NCBI RefSeq assembly: GCF_006335145.1
Contig: NZ_VDMN01000005.1
Location: 124,001 to 188,000 of the forward strand
Reading direction: 5' to 3'
From: Aliirhizobium smilacinae
GTDB taxonomy: Bacteria; Pseudomonadota; Alphaproteobacteria; Rhizobiales; Rhizobiaceae
DNA length: 64,000 nucleotides
In this document: in pieces, positions 26,622 to 33,346 of the stretch
Position numbering within the stretch: position 1 is the first letter of the stretch
Layout of the letters: the number at the start of each line of letters is the position of its first letter
The notes under the pieces: generated by a model
What the model was told of the DNA's origin: nothing
The model's database searches: none
The model's input: the letters and a program-made list of their open reading frames with translations, nothing else
Translations under genes and position numbers: made by a program

Positions 26622-27281
26622 CTACACGAGCACGGCGCCGAGCGCCATGGCGACAGCCGCCTGGGTCGGGTCGATGACGCGGATGCGGAGTTCTTCTTCC
26701 AGCCTGCGGCGATGGCCGGACATGCCGGCGCAGCCAAGCACGACCGCGCCCGCACCCATCTGGCGAAGCTTCGTGCCGGCCTTCAGGAGGGCTGCGTAGC
26801 TTTCTTCGCCATGGCCGCTGTCGGCGACGCTGATCGAACCTTCCAATGCCACTTCGCCGGCAAGCCTGCCATCGACGCCGAGGCGACGAAGATTGCGCAG
26901 GTGACGGGGGATAGAGGCTTCCGCCACCGCGATGACACCAAAGAGATCGGCGAGTGCCAGCGCGCTCAGGACACCGGCATCTTGGATGCCGTAAACTGGC
27001 TTGACGGTGATCGAACGGGCCAGATCAAGTCCGGGCTGCGAATAACAGGCGAGAACATAGGCTGAGGCATCCGGCCGGCTTTCGATAAGGTCTGCGGTGC
27101 GCAGCGATGCCTCGTCGACATGGCGCTGGGTGACGACGCCGGGCGGGCCTTCCTTGATCGTGATGCATTCGATCACCGGGCCGCCGGGAAACTGCATGCC
27201 GGCAACCGCTTCACGCAGTCCTTCGGTGACGTTTTCGGAACTGTTCGGATTGATGACGAGGATCGGTCCGAGTGTGCTCAT
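26622..27281 (-). CDS. Aspartate/glutamate/hydantoin racemase family protein
   Basis: A cofactor-independent racemase of 219 residues using two cysteines as acid and base: Cys79 in YVLACYSQ and Cys184 in VVLGCAGMSG. The start ILVINPNSSENVT is the hallmark of the hydantoin/allantoin racemase group. In this context it most likely racemises 5-substituted hydantoins so that the D-specific hydantoinase can use both enantiomers. Its start overlaps the end of the hydantoinase gene by 4 nt (ATGA), showing translational coupling. Racemase family membership is firm; hydantoin as substrate rests on neighbours and on the N-terminal motif. Confidence 0.85.
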   Translation of the reverse strand: MSTLGPILVINPNSSENVTEGLREAVAGMQFPGGPVIECITIKEGPPGVVTQRHVDEASLRTADLIESRPDASAYVLACYSQPGLDLARSITVKPVYGIQDAGVLSALALADLFGVIAVAEASIPRHLRNLRRLGVDGRLAGEVALEGSISVADSGHGEESYAALLKAGTKLRQMGAGAVVLGCAGMSGHRRRLEEELRIRVIDPTQAAVAMALGAVLV

Positions 27282-28738
27282 GGGGCAATCTCCGCGCCAA
27301 AATTCTGGGCCGTGTCGAGTTCCTTGGCGCGGTGGCCGGGCTTGCCCGTCAGGTCGACCGGGTTGCGGGCGATGAAACGGCCGCGGCCGCGCTCCGCCTT
27401 CAGCTCACCATTCTCGACGACGACATCGCCGCGGTTCATGGTCAGAACCGGCCAGCCTTCGGTCTCCATGCCTTCGAAAGGCGTGTAGTCCATGTTGTCA
27501 TGCTGATCGGCGAGCGTCGCCGTGCGACGGGCTTCCGGGTCCCATATGGCGATATCGGCATCGTAACCGGGCGCGATCGTGCCTTTCTTCGCCACACCGA
27601 AGGTCTTTGCCGCATTGGTGCTCGAAAGCGCCACGAACTGTTGTAGCGTGATGCGGCCCTTGGCGACGCCTTCGGAGAAGAGATAGGGCAGGCGCATGGC
27701 AATGCCCGGCATGCCGTTGGAAATCTTCGGGTAGGGGGCTTCCGCGCCATTGGCGAACTTGCCCGATGCATCCATGCGGTAAGGCGCGTGGTCGGAGGAG
27801 ACGCTTTCGAACGTACCCGACTGCACATGTCGCCACAGCGCCACCTGTGTCGCCGCATCGCGCACCGGAGGCGAACACATGAATTTCGCGCCTTCCATGC
27901 CCGGACGGTCGAGGTCGTTGCGGGTCAGCGCCAGATATTGCGGGCAGGTTTCGGCAAACAGTTTCGTGCCGGCGAGCTTTTCGCGCTGAACGATGGCAGC
28001 ACCGCCCGCGGTCGAGACATGGACGATGAAGAGCGCGGCATCAACGAGTTTCGCCAGCGAGACGGCGCGGTTGATCGCTTCTTCCTCTGCCAGTTCCGGA
28101 CGGCTGATAGCATGGTATTTCGGCGCGGTCAGGCCGGATGCGGCCAGGCGCTTGTTCATCCATTTGACCATGTCGTTATTTTCGGCATGGACCATGGTCA
28201 GCGCCCCATGGGTTTTCGCCACCGTCAGAATGTCGAGCATGCCGCCGTCGCCGATGTTCATCAGGTCATAGGTCATGAAGACCTTGAAGGATGTAATGCC
28301 ACGGGCAAAGACGCCCGGCAGCTCTTCCAGCACGGCTGCAGACGGATCGGAAATGATCAGGTGGTAGGAATAGTCGAGTACCGATTGCGGGGCCGCACGG
28401 CCGTCATAGGTGGCGATGACATCGGCGATCGACTGGCCGCGATGCTGGGCGGCAAACGGAATGAACGTGGAATTGCCACCGAAGGCGGCAGAGACAGAGC
28501 CCGAATAATAATCGTCGGCGGACATCAGTCCGGTCGAGCTTTCCTGGGCGATATGGGCATGTGCCTCGATACCGCCCGGAACCAACAGCTTGCCGCCCGC
28601 ATCGATACGGCGAGCGCCGCCGGCGATCTTTTCACCGATTGCTGCAATACGGCCATCGACGATGCCGATATCGGCATCGAAGATATCGGACGCGGTGGCG
28701 ATGCGGCCGCTATGGATGACGGTGTCGAACTCTGTCAT
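27278..28738 (-). CDS. hydA: D-hydantoinase/dihydropyrimidinase
   Basis: A cytoplasmic metal-dependent cyclic amidohydrolase of 486 residues that opens dihydropyrimidines or 5-substituted hydantoins to N-carbamoyl (D-)amino acids. The metal ligands are H60 and H62 (GGIEAHAHIAQES) and the carbamylated lysine K152 (GITSFKVFMTYD), with further histidines in MVHAEN and FIVHVSTAGG and the metal aspartate in SSDHAPY. The length fits the D-hydantoinase group. It lies 12 nt after the carbamoylase gene and overlaps the racemase gene by 4 nt. The neighbouring D-carbamoylase favours hydantoins over uracil as the working substrate. The sequence has EAHAH where many relatives have DPHTH, which may affect substrate range. 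Confidence 0.9.
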   Translation of the reverse strand: MTEFDTVIHSGRIATASDIFDADIGIVDGRIAAIGEKIAGGARRIDAGGKLLVPGGIEAHAHIAQESSTGLMSADDYYSGSVSAAFGGNSTFIPFAAQHRGQSIADVIATYDGRAAPQSVLDYSYHLIISDPSAAVLEELPGVFARGITSFKVFMTYDLMNIGDGGMLDILTVAKTHGALTMVHAENNDMVKWMNKRLAASGLTAPKYHAISRPELAEEEAINRAVSLAKLVDAALFIVHVSTAGGAAIVQREKLAGTKLFAETCPQYLALTRNDLDRPGMEGAKFMCSPPVRDAATQVALWRHVQSGTFESVSSDHAPYRMDASGKFANGAEAPYPKISNGMPGIAMRLPYLFSEGVAKGRITLQQFVALSSTNAAKTFGVAKKGTIAPGYDADIAIWDPEARRTATLADQHDNMDYTPFEGMETEGWPVLTMNRGDVVVENGELKAERGRGRFIARNPVDLTGKPGHRAKELDTAQNFGAEIAP

Positions 28739-28750
28739 TCTCGCTGTTCC

Positions 28751-29677
28751 TTAGACTTCGACGATCACGCCGGTCTGGCTGGTGATGCGGCCATAGTGTT
28801 CGATACGACGATGGCGTTCGAAATCAAAGATGGTCTTCTTGCCGAAGTCGCATTTGGCAAAGTCGCATTCTGCGATGATCAGCTCGTCTTCCTCGGTCAC
28901 TGCCCTTGCGAGAATGAAGCCGTCAGGATCGACGATAATCGAGCCGCCCATCAGCGGATGGCCGTCCTCGACGCCCGCCTTGGCAATGCCGGCCACGTAG
29001 GTTGAATTCTGGTAGGCGCCCGCCTGTAGCGAAAGTTCCGAATGGAACAGGCGCTTTTCCAAGCCTTCCGCGCTCATCTGGGCGTTCACGGATGGTGTGT
29101 TGTAGCCGATCGTCACCAGTTCGACGCCTTGCAGGCCAAGGCAGCGGAAAGTTTCCGGCCAGCGGCGGTCGTTGCAGATCGCCATGCCCATGATGACGCC
29201 TTCGTTGCGCCAGACGTTGAAGCCCATGTCTCCGGGCTCGAAATAGCGCTTTTCGAGATGCTGGAAGGCGCGTTCGGTATCGTATTCCGAATGGCCGGGA
29301 AGATGGATCTTGCGGTATTTGCCGACGATATTGGCCTGTCGGTCGGTGACGATCGAGGTATTGTAATAGTGGCCGTCGGGCGTCTTTTCCGCGTAGCCGA
29401 AGGTGATGGCTATGTTCAGTTGTCGGGCGCGGTCGAAAAGCGGCTGGGTGGCGGCGTTGGGCATTTCCGTTTCGAACCAGAAATCGACCTCGGCCTGATC
29501 CTCCATGTACCATCGTGGGAAGAAGGTGGTCAGCGCCAGTTCGGGGTAAACGACCATGTCGGCGCCTTTGGAGGCTGCCTCATCGAGCAGCGCGATCATG
29601 CGCTTAACGACGCTTTCGCGGCTATCGGCCCTCTGGATGGCGCCGAGCTGGGCACCTGCAATCTTCATGACGGTCAT
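28751..29677 (-). CDS. N-carbamoyl-D-amino acid hydrolase (nitrilase superfamily)
   Basis: A protein of 308 residues that splits N-carbamoyl-D-amino acids into D-amino acid, CO2 and ammonia. The nitrilase-superfamily triad is complete: Glu46 (VVYPELALTTFFPRW), Lys123 (YRKIHLPGHSEYD) and Cys168 (MAICNDRRWPETFR). Long runs, including the FFPRW, FQHLEKRYFEPGD and NDRRWPET segments, match the Agrobacterium D-carbamoylase as I remember it, and the length is close to its 304. I chose ATG 29677, with AAGGA 7-8 nt upstream; the longer frame to 29749 would overlap the permease gene. The hydantoinase gene follows after 12 nt. Confidence 0.92.
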   Translation of the reverse strand: MTVMKIAGAQLGAIQRADSRESVVKRMIALLDEAASKGADMVVYPELALTTFFPRWYMEDQAEVDFWFETEMPNAATQPLFDRARQLNIAITFGYAEKTPDGHYYNTSIVTDRQANIVGKYRKIHLPGHSEYDTERAFQHLEKRYFEPGDMGFNVWRNEGVIMGMAICNDRRWPETFRCLGLQGVELVTIGYNTPSVNAQMSAEGLEKRLFHSELSLQAGAYQNSTYVAGIAKAGVEDGHPLMGGSIIVDPDGFILARAVTEEDELIIAECDFAKCDFGKKTIFDFERHRRIEHYGRITSQTGVIVEV

Positions 29678-29697
29678 CGGGGTTCCTTTCGAAGCAA

Positions 29698-30363
29698 TCA
29701 GGCGGCAAGGCGCCGCTGGAAATGGCTGACGAGGCGCACGAGCGGCCACAGCAGCACGAGATAGAAGAGAGCGGCCAGCACCAGAGGTGAGGCATTGTAG
29801 GTCACCGAACGCGCCATGCCGGCATTATAAAGAAGCTCGGAGAGCGAAATGACCGAGGCGAGCGAGGTAAGCTTCACTACTTCGACCGTGTTCGACAGCA
29901 GGTCCGGCAGGACGTTTCGCACCGCCTGAGGAAGGACGACATGGATCAGCGTCTGGGCCGGGCTCAGGCCCGTCGATTCCGCCGCTTCCCATTGGCCTTT
30001 TGCGACGGATATGAGGCCGGCGCGATAGACTTCCGCATAATAGGAGGAGTTGTTGAGCAGGAAGGCGATGACGACGGCGGCAAAAGGGGAGATGTTGATG
30101 CCGGCGAAGGGCAGACCGGCATAGATGAAGATCAGCAGCACCAGCGGCGGAAGCGCCCGGAAGAGATCGGTATAGCCAATCGAGATCCAGCGCAGCCAGC
30201 GGCGTTCGCTCATATTGCCGAGCGCAACGAACAGGCCGCCGATCAGGCCGAGCAGGATGACGGCACTGCAGAGCTGCAATGTCATCCACAGTCCCTTGAA
30301 GAGCAGCGGCAACGACTTGCGCATGATGTCGATGTTGAAGAACTGATCGATAAAGATGTCCAT
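29698..30363 (-). CDS. Amino-acid ABC transporter permease (HisQM family), second permease
   Basis: A permease of 221 residues of the polar-amino-acid type, with about five membrane segments and the HisQM coupling loop (EAAESTGLSPAQTLIHVVLPQA) near residues 130-150. It pairs with the preceding permease (9 nt gap) to form the membrane channel. The carbamoylase gene follows after 20 nt, tying transport to hydantoin/carbamoyl-amino-acid breakdown. The start ATG 30363 gives MDIFIDQFFNIDIMRKSLP. The substrate is inferred as a hydantoin, carbamoyl-amino acid or D-amino acid. Confidence 0.88.
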   Translation of the reverse strand: MDIFIDQFFNIDIMRKSLPLLFKGLWMTLQLCSAVILLGLIGGLFVALGNMSERRWLRWISIGYTDLFRALPPLVLLIFIYAGLPFAGINISPFAAVVIAFLLNNSSYYAEVYRAGLISVAKGQWEAAESTGLSPAQTLIHVVLPQAVRNVLPDLLSNTVEVVKLTSLASVISLSELLYNAGMARSVTYNASPLVLAALFYLVLLWPLVRLVSHFQRRLAA

Positions 30364-30372
30364 GTCGGCCTC

Positions 30373-31056
30373 CTATCGCTTCTTCCAGGCGGTGCGGCTT
30401 TCCAGCCAGCGCGCGATGACAACCATGGGCAGGAAGATCACCAGATAGGCGACGACCGACATGGTCAGCGGCGTGGCGCTGCCGGAAAAACTCTGCGCCG
30501 TCGTGGCGCTCGACAGGATTTCCGACACGCCGATGGCGGAGCCGAGCGCGGTCATTTTGGTGATTGCCAGCACGCGATTGACCAGTGGTGGAATGGCAAG
30601 CCTGACTGCTTGGGGCAGTGCGACATAGGCGAGTGTACGGGTGAAGCCCAACCCGGTGGCAATGCCGGCTTCCCACTGGCCTTTTTCTACCGACGAGAAC
30701 CCGGCCCAGAAGATCTCCTCGGCAAAGGCCGCAAGCGTTGCCGCCAGCACGATGAAAAGCACCATCGGGCCGGACAGCTGGATGCCGATCGAGGGAAAGC
30801 CGAAATAGAGGATCAGGATAACGACCAGCGGCGGCAGCGCGCGAAAGATATCGGCGTAGCAGATGATGAAGAAGTTCAGAACCCTTATGCCGTAGCTGCG
30901 CAGGCAGGCGAGCGCCAGGCCGGCCGCTATGCCGGCAACGATGACGGCGGCGGCAATCGTCAGCGTCACCCAGATGCCGGCGATGATATCCGGCGTATAT
31001 TTCGCCATCACCGTCGGGTTGAAGAAGGTTTCGAGAAACCGTTCCATGGCCGTCAC
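30373..31056 (-). CDS. Amino-acid ABC transporter permease (HisQM family), first permease
   Basis: A permease of 227 residues, similar in size and layout to the following one, with about five membrane segments. The coupling loop reads WEAGIATGLGFTRTLAYVALPQ. The gene overlaps the ATPase gene by 4 nt at its start and is followed 9 nt later by the second permease, so the two form a heterodimeric HisQM-type channel. The N-terminal part places the first membrane helix near residues 25-50. Confidence 0.88.
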   Translation of the reverse strand: MTAMERFLETFFNPTVMAKYTPDIIAGIWVTLTIAAAVIVAGIAAGLALACLRSYGIRVLNFFIICYADIFRALPPLVVILILYFGFPSIGIQLSGPMVLFIVLAATLAAFAEEIFWAGFSSVEKGQWEAGIATGLGFTRTLAYVALPQAVRLAIPPLVNRVLAITKMTALGSAIGVSEILSSATTAQSFSGSATPLTMSVVAYLVIFLPMVVIARWLESRTAWKKR

Positions 31057-31796
31057 CCGGAGACGCGCGAGAGAAAGGCGCGCGTGCGCTCGGCTTTCGG
31101 CGCGCCGAAAATCTCGTCCGGCGTGCCCTGTTCGACGACGACACCGCCATCCATGAAGATGACGCGGTCGGCGGTTTCGCGGGCAAAGCCCATTTCGTGG
31201 CTGACGACGACCATCGTCATACCTTTGGATTTCAAATCCTTCATCACCTTGAGGACGGAGCCGACCAGTTCTGGATCAAGCGCCGATGTTGGTTCGTCGA
31301 ACAGCATGACCTTCGGATCGAGCGCCAGCGAGCGGGCGATCGCGACGCGCTGCTGCTGGCCGCCCGAGAGTTCGCCCGGATAGGCATCGGCCTTGTGCGC
31401 CATGCCGACCTGTTCGAGCATGTCCATTGCCCGTGCGTCCGCCTCGGTCTTACTGCGCTTCAGCGCCTTGCGCTGGGCGAGCGTGACGTTCTTCAGGACG
31501 CTCATATGTGGATAAAGGTGAAAACCCTGGAAAACCATGCCGATCTGCAGGCGCATGCGGTCGAGATCGCGGCGCGTGCCGGCCATGATGTTGCGGCCAT
31601 CGACGATGATATCGCCGGAAGTCGGTTCTTCAAGGCGGTTGCAACAGCGCAGCATGGTGCTTTTTCCCGAACCGGACGGGCCGATGACGAAGACGAGTTC
31701 GCCTTCGGTAACCTTGAGGTCGATCTTCTTCAGGATGGTGTTGGGACCGAAGCGCTTTTCCAGCGAGACGATTTCCAGCATGGGGCGATTGGCCAT
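31053..31796 (-). CDS. Amino-acid ABC transporter ATP-binding protein (GlnQ/HisP type)
   Basis: An ATPase of 247 residues driving the importer: Walker A GPSGSGKSTMLRC, Q-loop GMVFQGFHLYPHMSV, signature LSGGQQQRVAIARS, Walker B VMLFDEPTSALD and switch histidine VVVSHEMGFA. These are the standard polar-amino-acid transporter signatures. Its stop codon overlaps the next permease gene by 4 nt. The binding protein gene lies 161 nt upstream on the same strand; the gap holds GC-rich stem-loops, suggesting that the binding protein is made in excess over the ATPase. Confidence 0.9.
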   Translation of the reverse strand: MANRPMLEIVSLEKRFGPNTILKKIDLKVTEGELVFVIGPSGSGKSTMLRCCNRLEEPTSGDIIVDGRNIMAGTRRDLDRMRLQIGMVFQGFHLYPHMSVLKNVTLAQRKALKRSKTEADARAMDMLEQVGMAHKADAYPGELSGGQQQRVAIARSLALDPKVMLFDEPTSALDPELVGSVLKVMKDLKSKGMTMVVVSHEMGFARETADRVIFMDGGVVVEQGTPDEIFGAPKAERTRAFLSRVSG

Positions 31797-31933
31797 TCAG
31801 GCTACTCCGGCAGGCACGGTATAAGGCGGGTCGTTGAGCCGGCATCGGGCCGGCAGCGCTTCTACCTGGATGCGACCTGCAGGAGCGGGTCACATGCCGT
31901 TCTGTAAAAGAGTGTGGACAGGCGAGTGGGAGG

Positions 31934-31956
31934 CCCCGCCCATCCACGATGCGGGG
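31934..31956 (-). promoter_or_regulatory. Intercistronic stem-loop after the binding protein gene
   Basis: CCCCGC (31934-31939) pairs with GCGGGG (31951-31956), directly after the stop codon at 31958 on the minus strand. A second GC-rich stem, GCCGGC-loop-GCCGGC, lies near 31840-31856. Neither is followed by a T-run. Such stems usually protect the 5' message of the binding protein and let part of the transcription continue. Confidence 0.4.
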
Positions 31957-31957
31957 A

Positions 31958-32809
31958 TTATTTCAGGTTTTCGCAGGATGCCTGATGGTCGTCGTCTTTG
32001 TAGCCATCGAAGCCTGGAGTGCCGAATCCCTTGGTGGGGGTCACGATGGTCGTGCCGGCAACGGGCGTGACGCCGAACCACTTTTCGGAAAGCTTGGCCA
32101 TGGAGCCATCCAGCTTCAGGCATTCGATCGCCCGGTCTACCAGGTCGCGATTGGCCTCATCGCCCTTGCGGAAGGAGAGAGCCCAAACGAGACCGGTTGC
32201 GTATTCGTAGGACAGTTTCAGCCGTGGGTTCTGCTTGACGGCCCAGGCAGCGACCGTATTGCCGGCGAGATTGGCATCGGCGCGGCCTGCCATCACGGCG
32301 GCGACTGCATCCGTATTGGTGCCGTAGCTCTCGACCTTCCAGCCGAATTCCTTTTCCTTCTCGCGCAGGAAGCTGTCATAGGCGGAGCCTTTGTTCACAG
32401 CGATCGTCTTGCCCTTGAAGTCTTCGAGCGTCTTGTATTCCGGGGCATTGGCCGGGACGACGAAAGCAAAATTGGTGTCCATGAAACCTTCGGTGAAGAG
32501 AAGGTTCGCGGCGCGCTCCTTGTTGACCGTCACCGGTGCAACGAGAAAATCGTATGTGCCGGCCTGAAATGCCGGAATGAGGCCGGAAAATTGGGCGCCG
32601 GTGAGGTCGACCTTCTTGCCGAGACGTTCGCCGATCAGATTGGCCATGTCGACGTTAAACCCCTCGATCTTGCCGTCGAGGGTAGGCATGGCATGGGGCG
32701 CAAAAGTCGCGTCGATGGCGGTCTTGATTGGATCGCCGAGGGCAAAGGCTGGCGTGCAGGCAAGCAGTGCCGATAAGCCGACAATGCCGGCCTTGATAAA
32801 GGGATTCAT
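31958..32809 (-). CDS. Polar-amino-acid ABC transporter substrate-binding protein
   Basis: A periplasmic binding protein of 283 residues, family 3. It has a Sec signal of about 22 residues (FIKAGIVGLSALLACTPAFA). The mature part begins with the pattern KTAIDATFAPHAMPTLDGKIEGFNVDMANLIGERLG, in which the FNVDMA strand carries the amino-acid-binding residues. Later conserved parts are AGTYDFLVAPVTVNKER and KTIAVNKGSAYD. I chose ATG 32809, which has GGAG 8 nt upstream; the longer frame to 32869 lacks a ribosome site. It is the first gene of the transport and hydantoin operon. The LysR box at 32919-32935 lies 110 nt before the start. Confidence 0.88.
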   Translation of the reverse strand: MNPFIKAGIVGLSALLACTPAFALGDPIKTAIDATFAPHAMPTLDGKIEGFNVDMANLIGERLGKKVDLTGAQFSGLIPAFQAGTYDFLVAPVTVNKERAANLLFTEGFMDTNFAFVVPANAPEYKTLEDFKGKTIAVNKGSAYDSFLREKEKEFGWKVESYGTNTDAVAAVMAGRADANLAGNTVAAWAVKQNPRLKLSYEYATGLVWALSFRKGDEANRDLVDRAIECLKLDGSMAKLSEKWFGVTPVAGTTIVTPTKGFGTPGFDGYKDDDHQASCENLK

Positions 32810-32918
32810 CGATGTTCTCCTACTGGTGGTCCAGGCCTTTAGCGACCCTTGTTGCAACCATAGTTCCACCGAAAATGCCGCACCGCAATATAATTTATTA
32901 TTATAATCAAATTAGAAT

Positions 32919-32935
32919 TATACGTATTTCGTATA
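32919..32935. promoter_or_regulatory. LysR-type operator (ATAC-N7-GTAT)
   Basis: TATACG-TATTT-CGTATA is a perfect 17-bp inverted repeat containing ATAC-N7-GTAT, the classical LysR-family box with T-N11-A. It lies in a very AT-rich stretch (32886-32938) of the divergent region between the importer operon and the small gene at 33045. The LysR regulator at 25702-26616 is the obvious candidate to bind it. Confidence 0.6.
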
Positions 32936-33044
32936 GGAGAATGACGCCTCACACAGAACGCATGCTTGCGAAAGAGGCCAAATCCGAGACTTGTCTTGAC
33001 CGCGGTTTACGTTAGATGGAAGCCGCAACCGAGGGAGCACTGAC

Positions 33045-33266
33045 ATGAACGAGACGATGGAGATCGACAATCGCGGTGACTTCGGTCTTTGGGCGATAGA
33101 GGTCGCAAAACAGCTCGTCGCTGACCAGGGTTTTGAACTCGCACGCGCTGCCCGCGATGGAAACGATGAAGACGTTCGTGCTGCGGGTAACGCGCTCGGC
33201 CAGGCCATCACCAATGCCCTGATGGAAGTCTATGACGGCCTGACGGAAGGTATCGAAGAAGAATAA
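33045..33266 (+). CDS. Small acidic hypothetical protein (73 aa)
   Basis: I do not recognise a family. The ribosome site is strong (GAGGGAG 8 nt before ATG 33045) and the codon use looks coding, which supports a real gene. The product is acidic, with no cysteine, no membrane segment and no signal, and it probably forms two helices (FGLWAIEVAKQLVADQGF and ALGQAITNALMEVYDGLTEG). It is divergent from the hydantoin importer operon and convergent with the TonB receptor gene, 80 nt from its end, so it seems to be a single-gene unit. Confidence 0.6.
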   Translation: MNETMEIDNRGDFGLWAIEVAKQLVADQGFELARAARDGNDEDVRAAGNALGQAITNALMEVYDGLTEGIEEE

Positions 33267-33346
33267 CCGATACGGACGGACGGTAACTCAGGCGTTTTTG
33301 CCCGGAGATGCGGTTGCCACACCTCCGGAAGATGTTTTACTACCCG

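Noticed and set aside
29941..31383. A 480-codon open frame on the plus strand
   Set aside because: It is antisense to the permease and ATPase genes of the amino-acid importer and has low-complexity charged composition.
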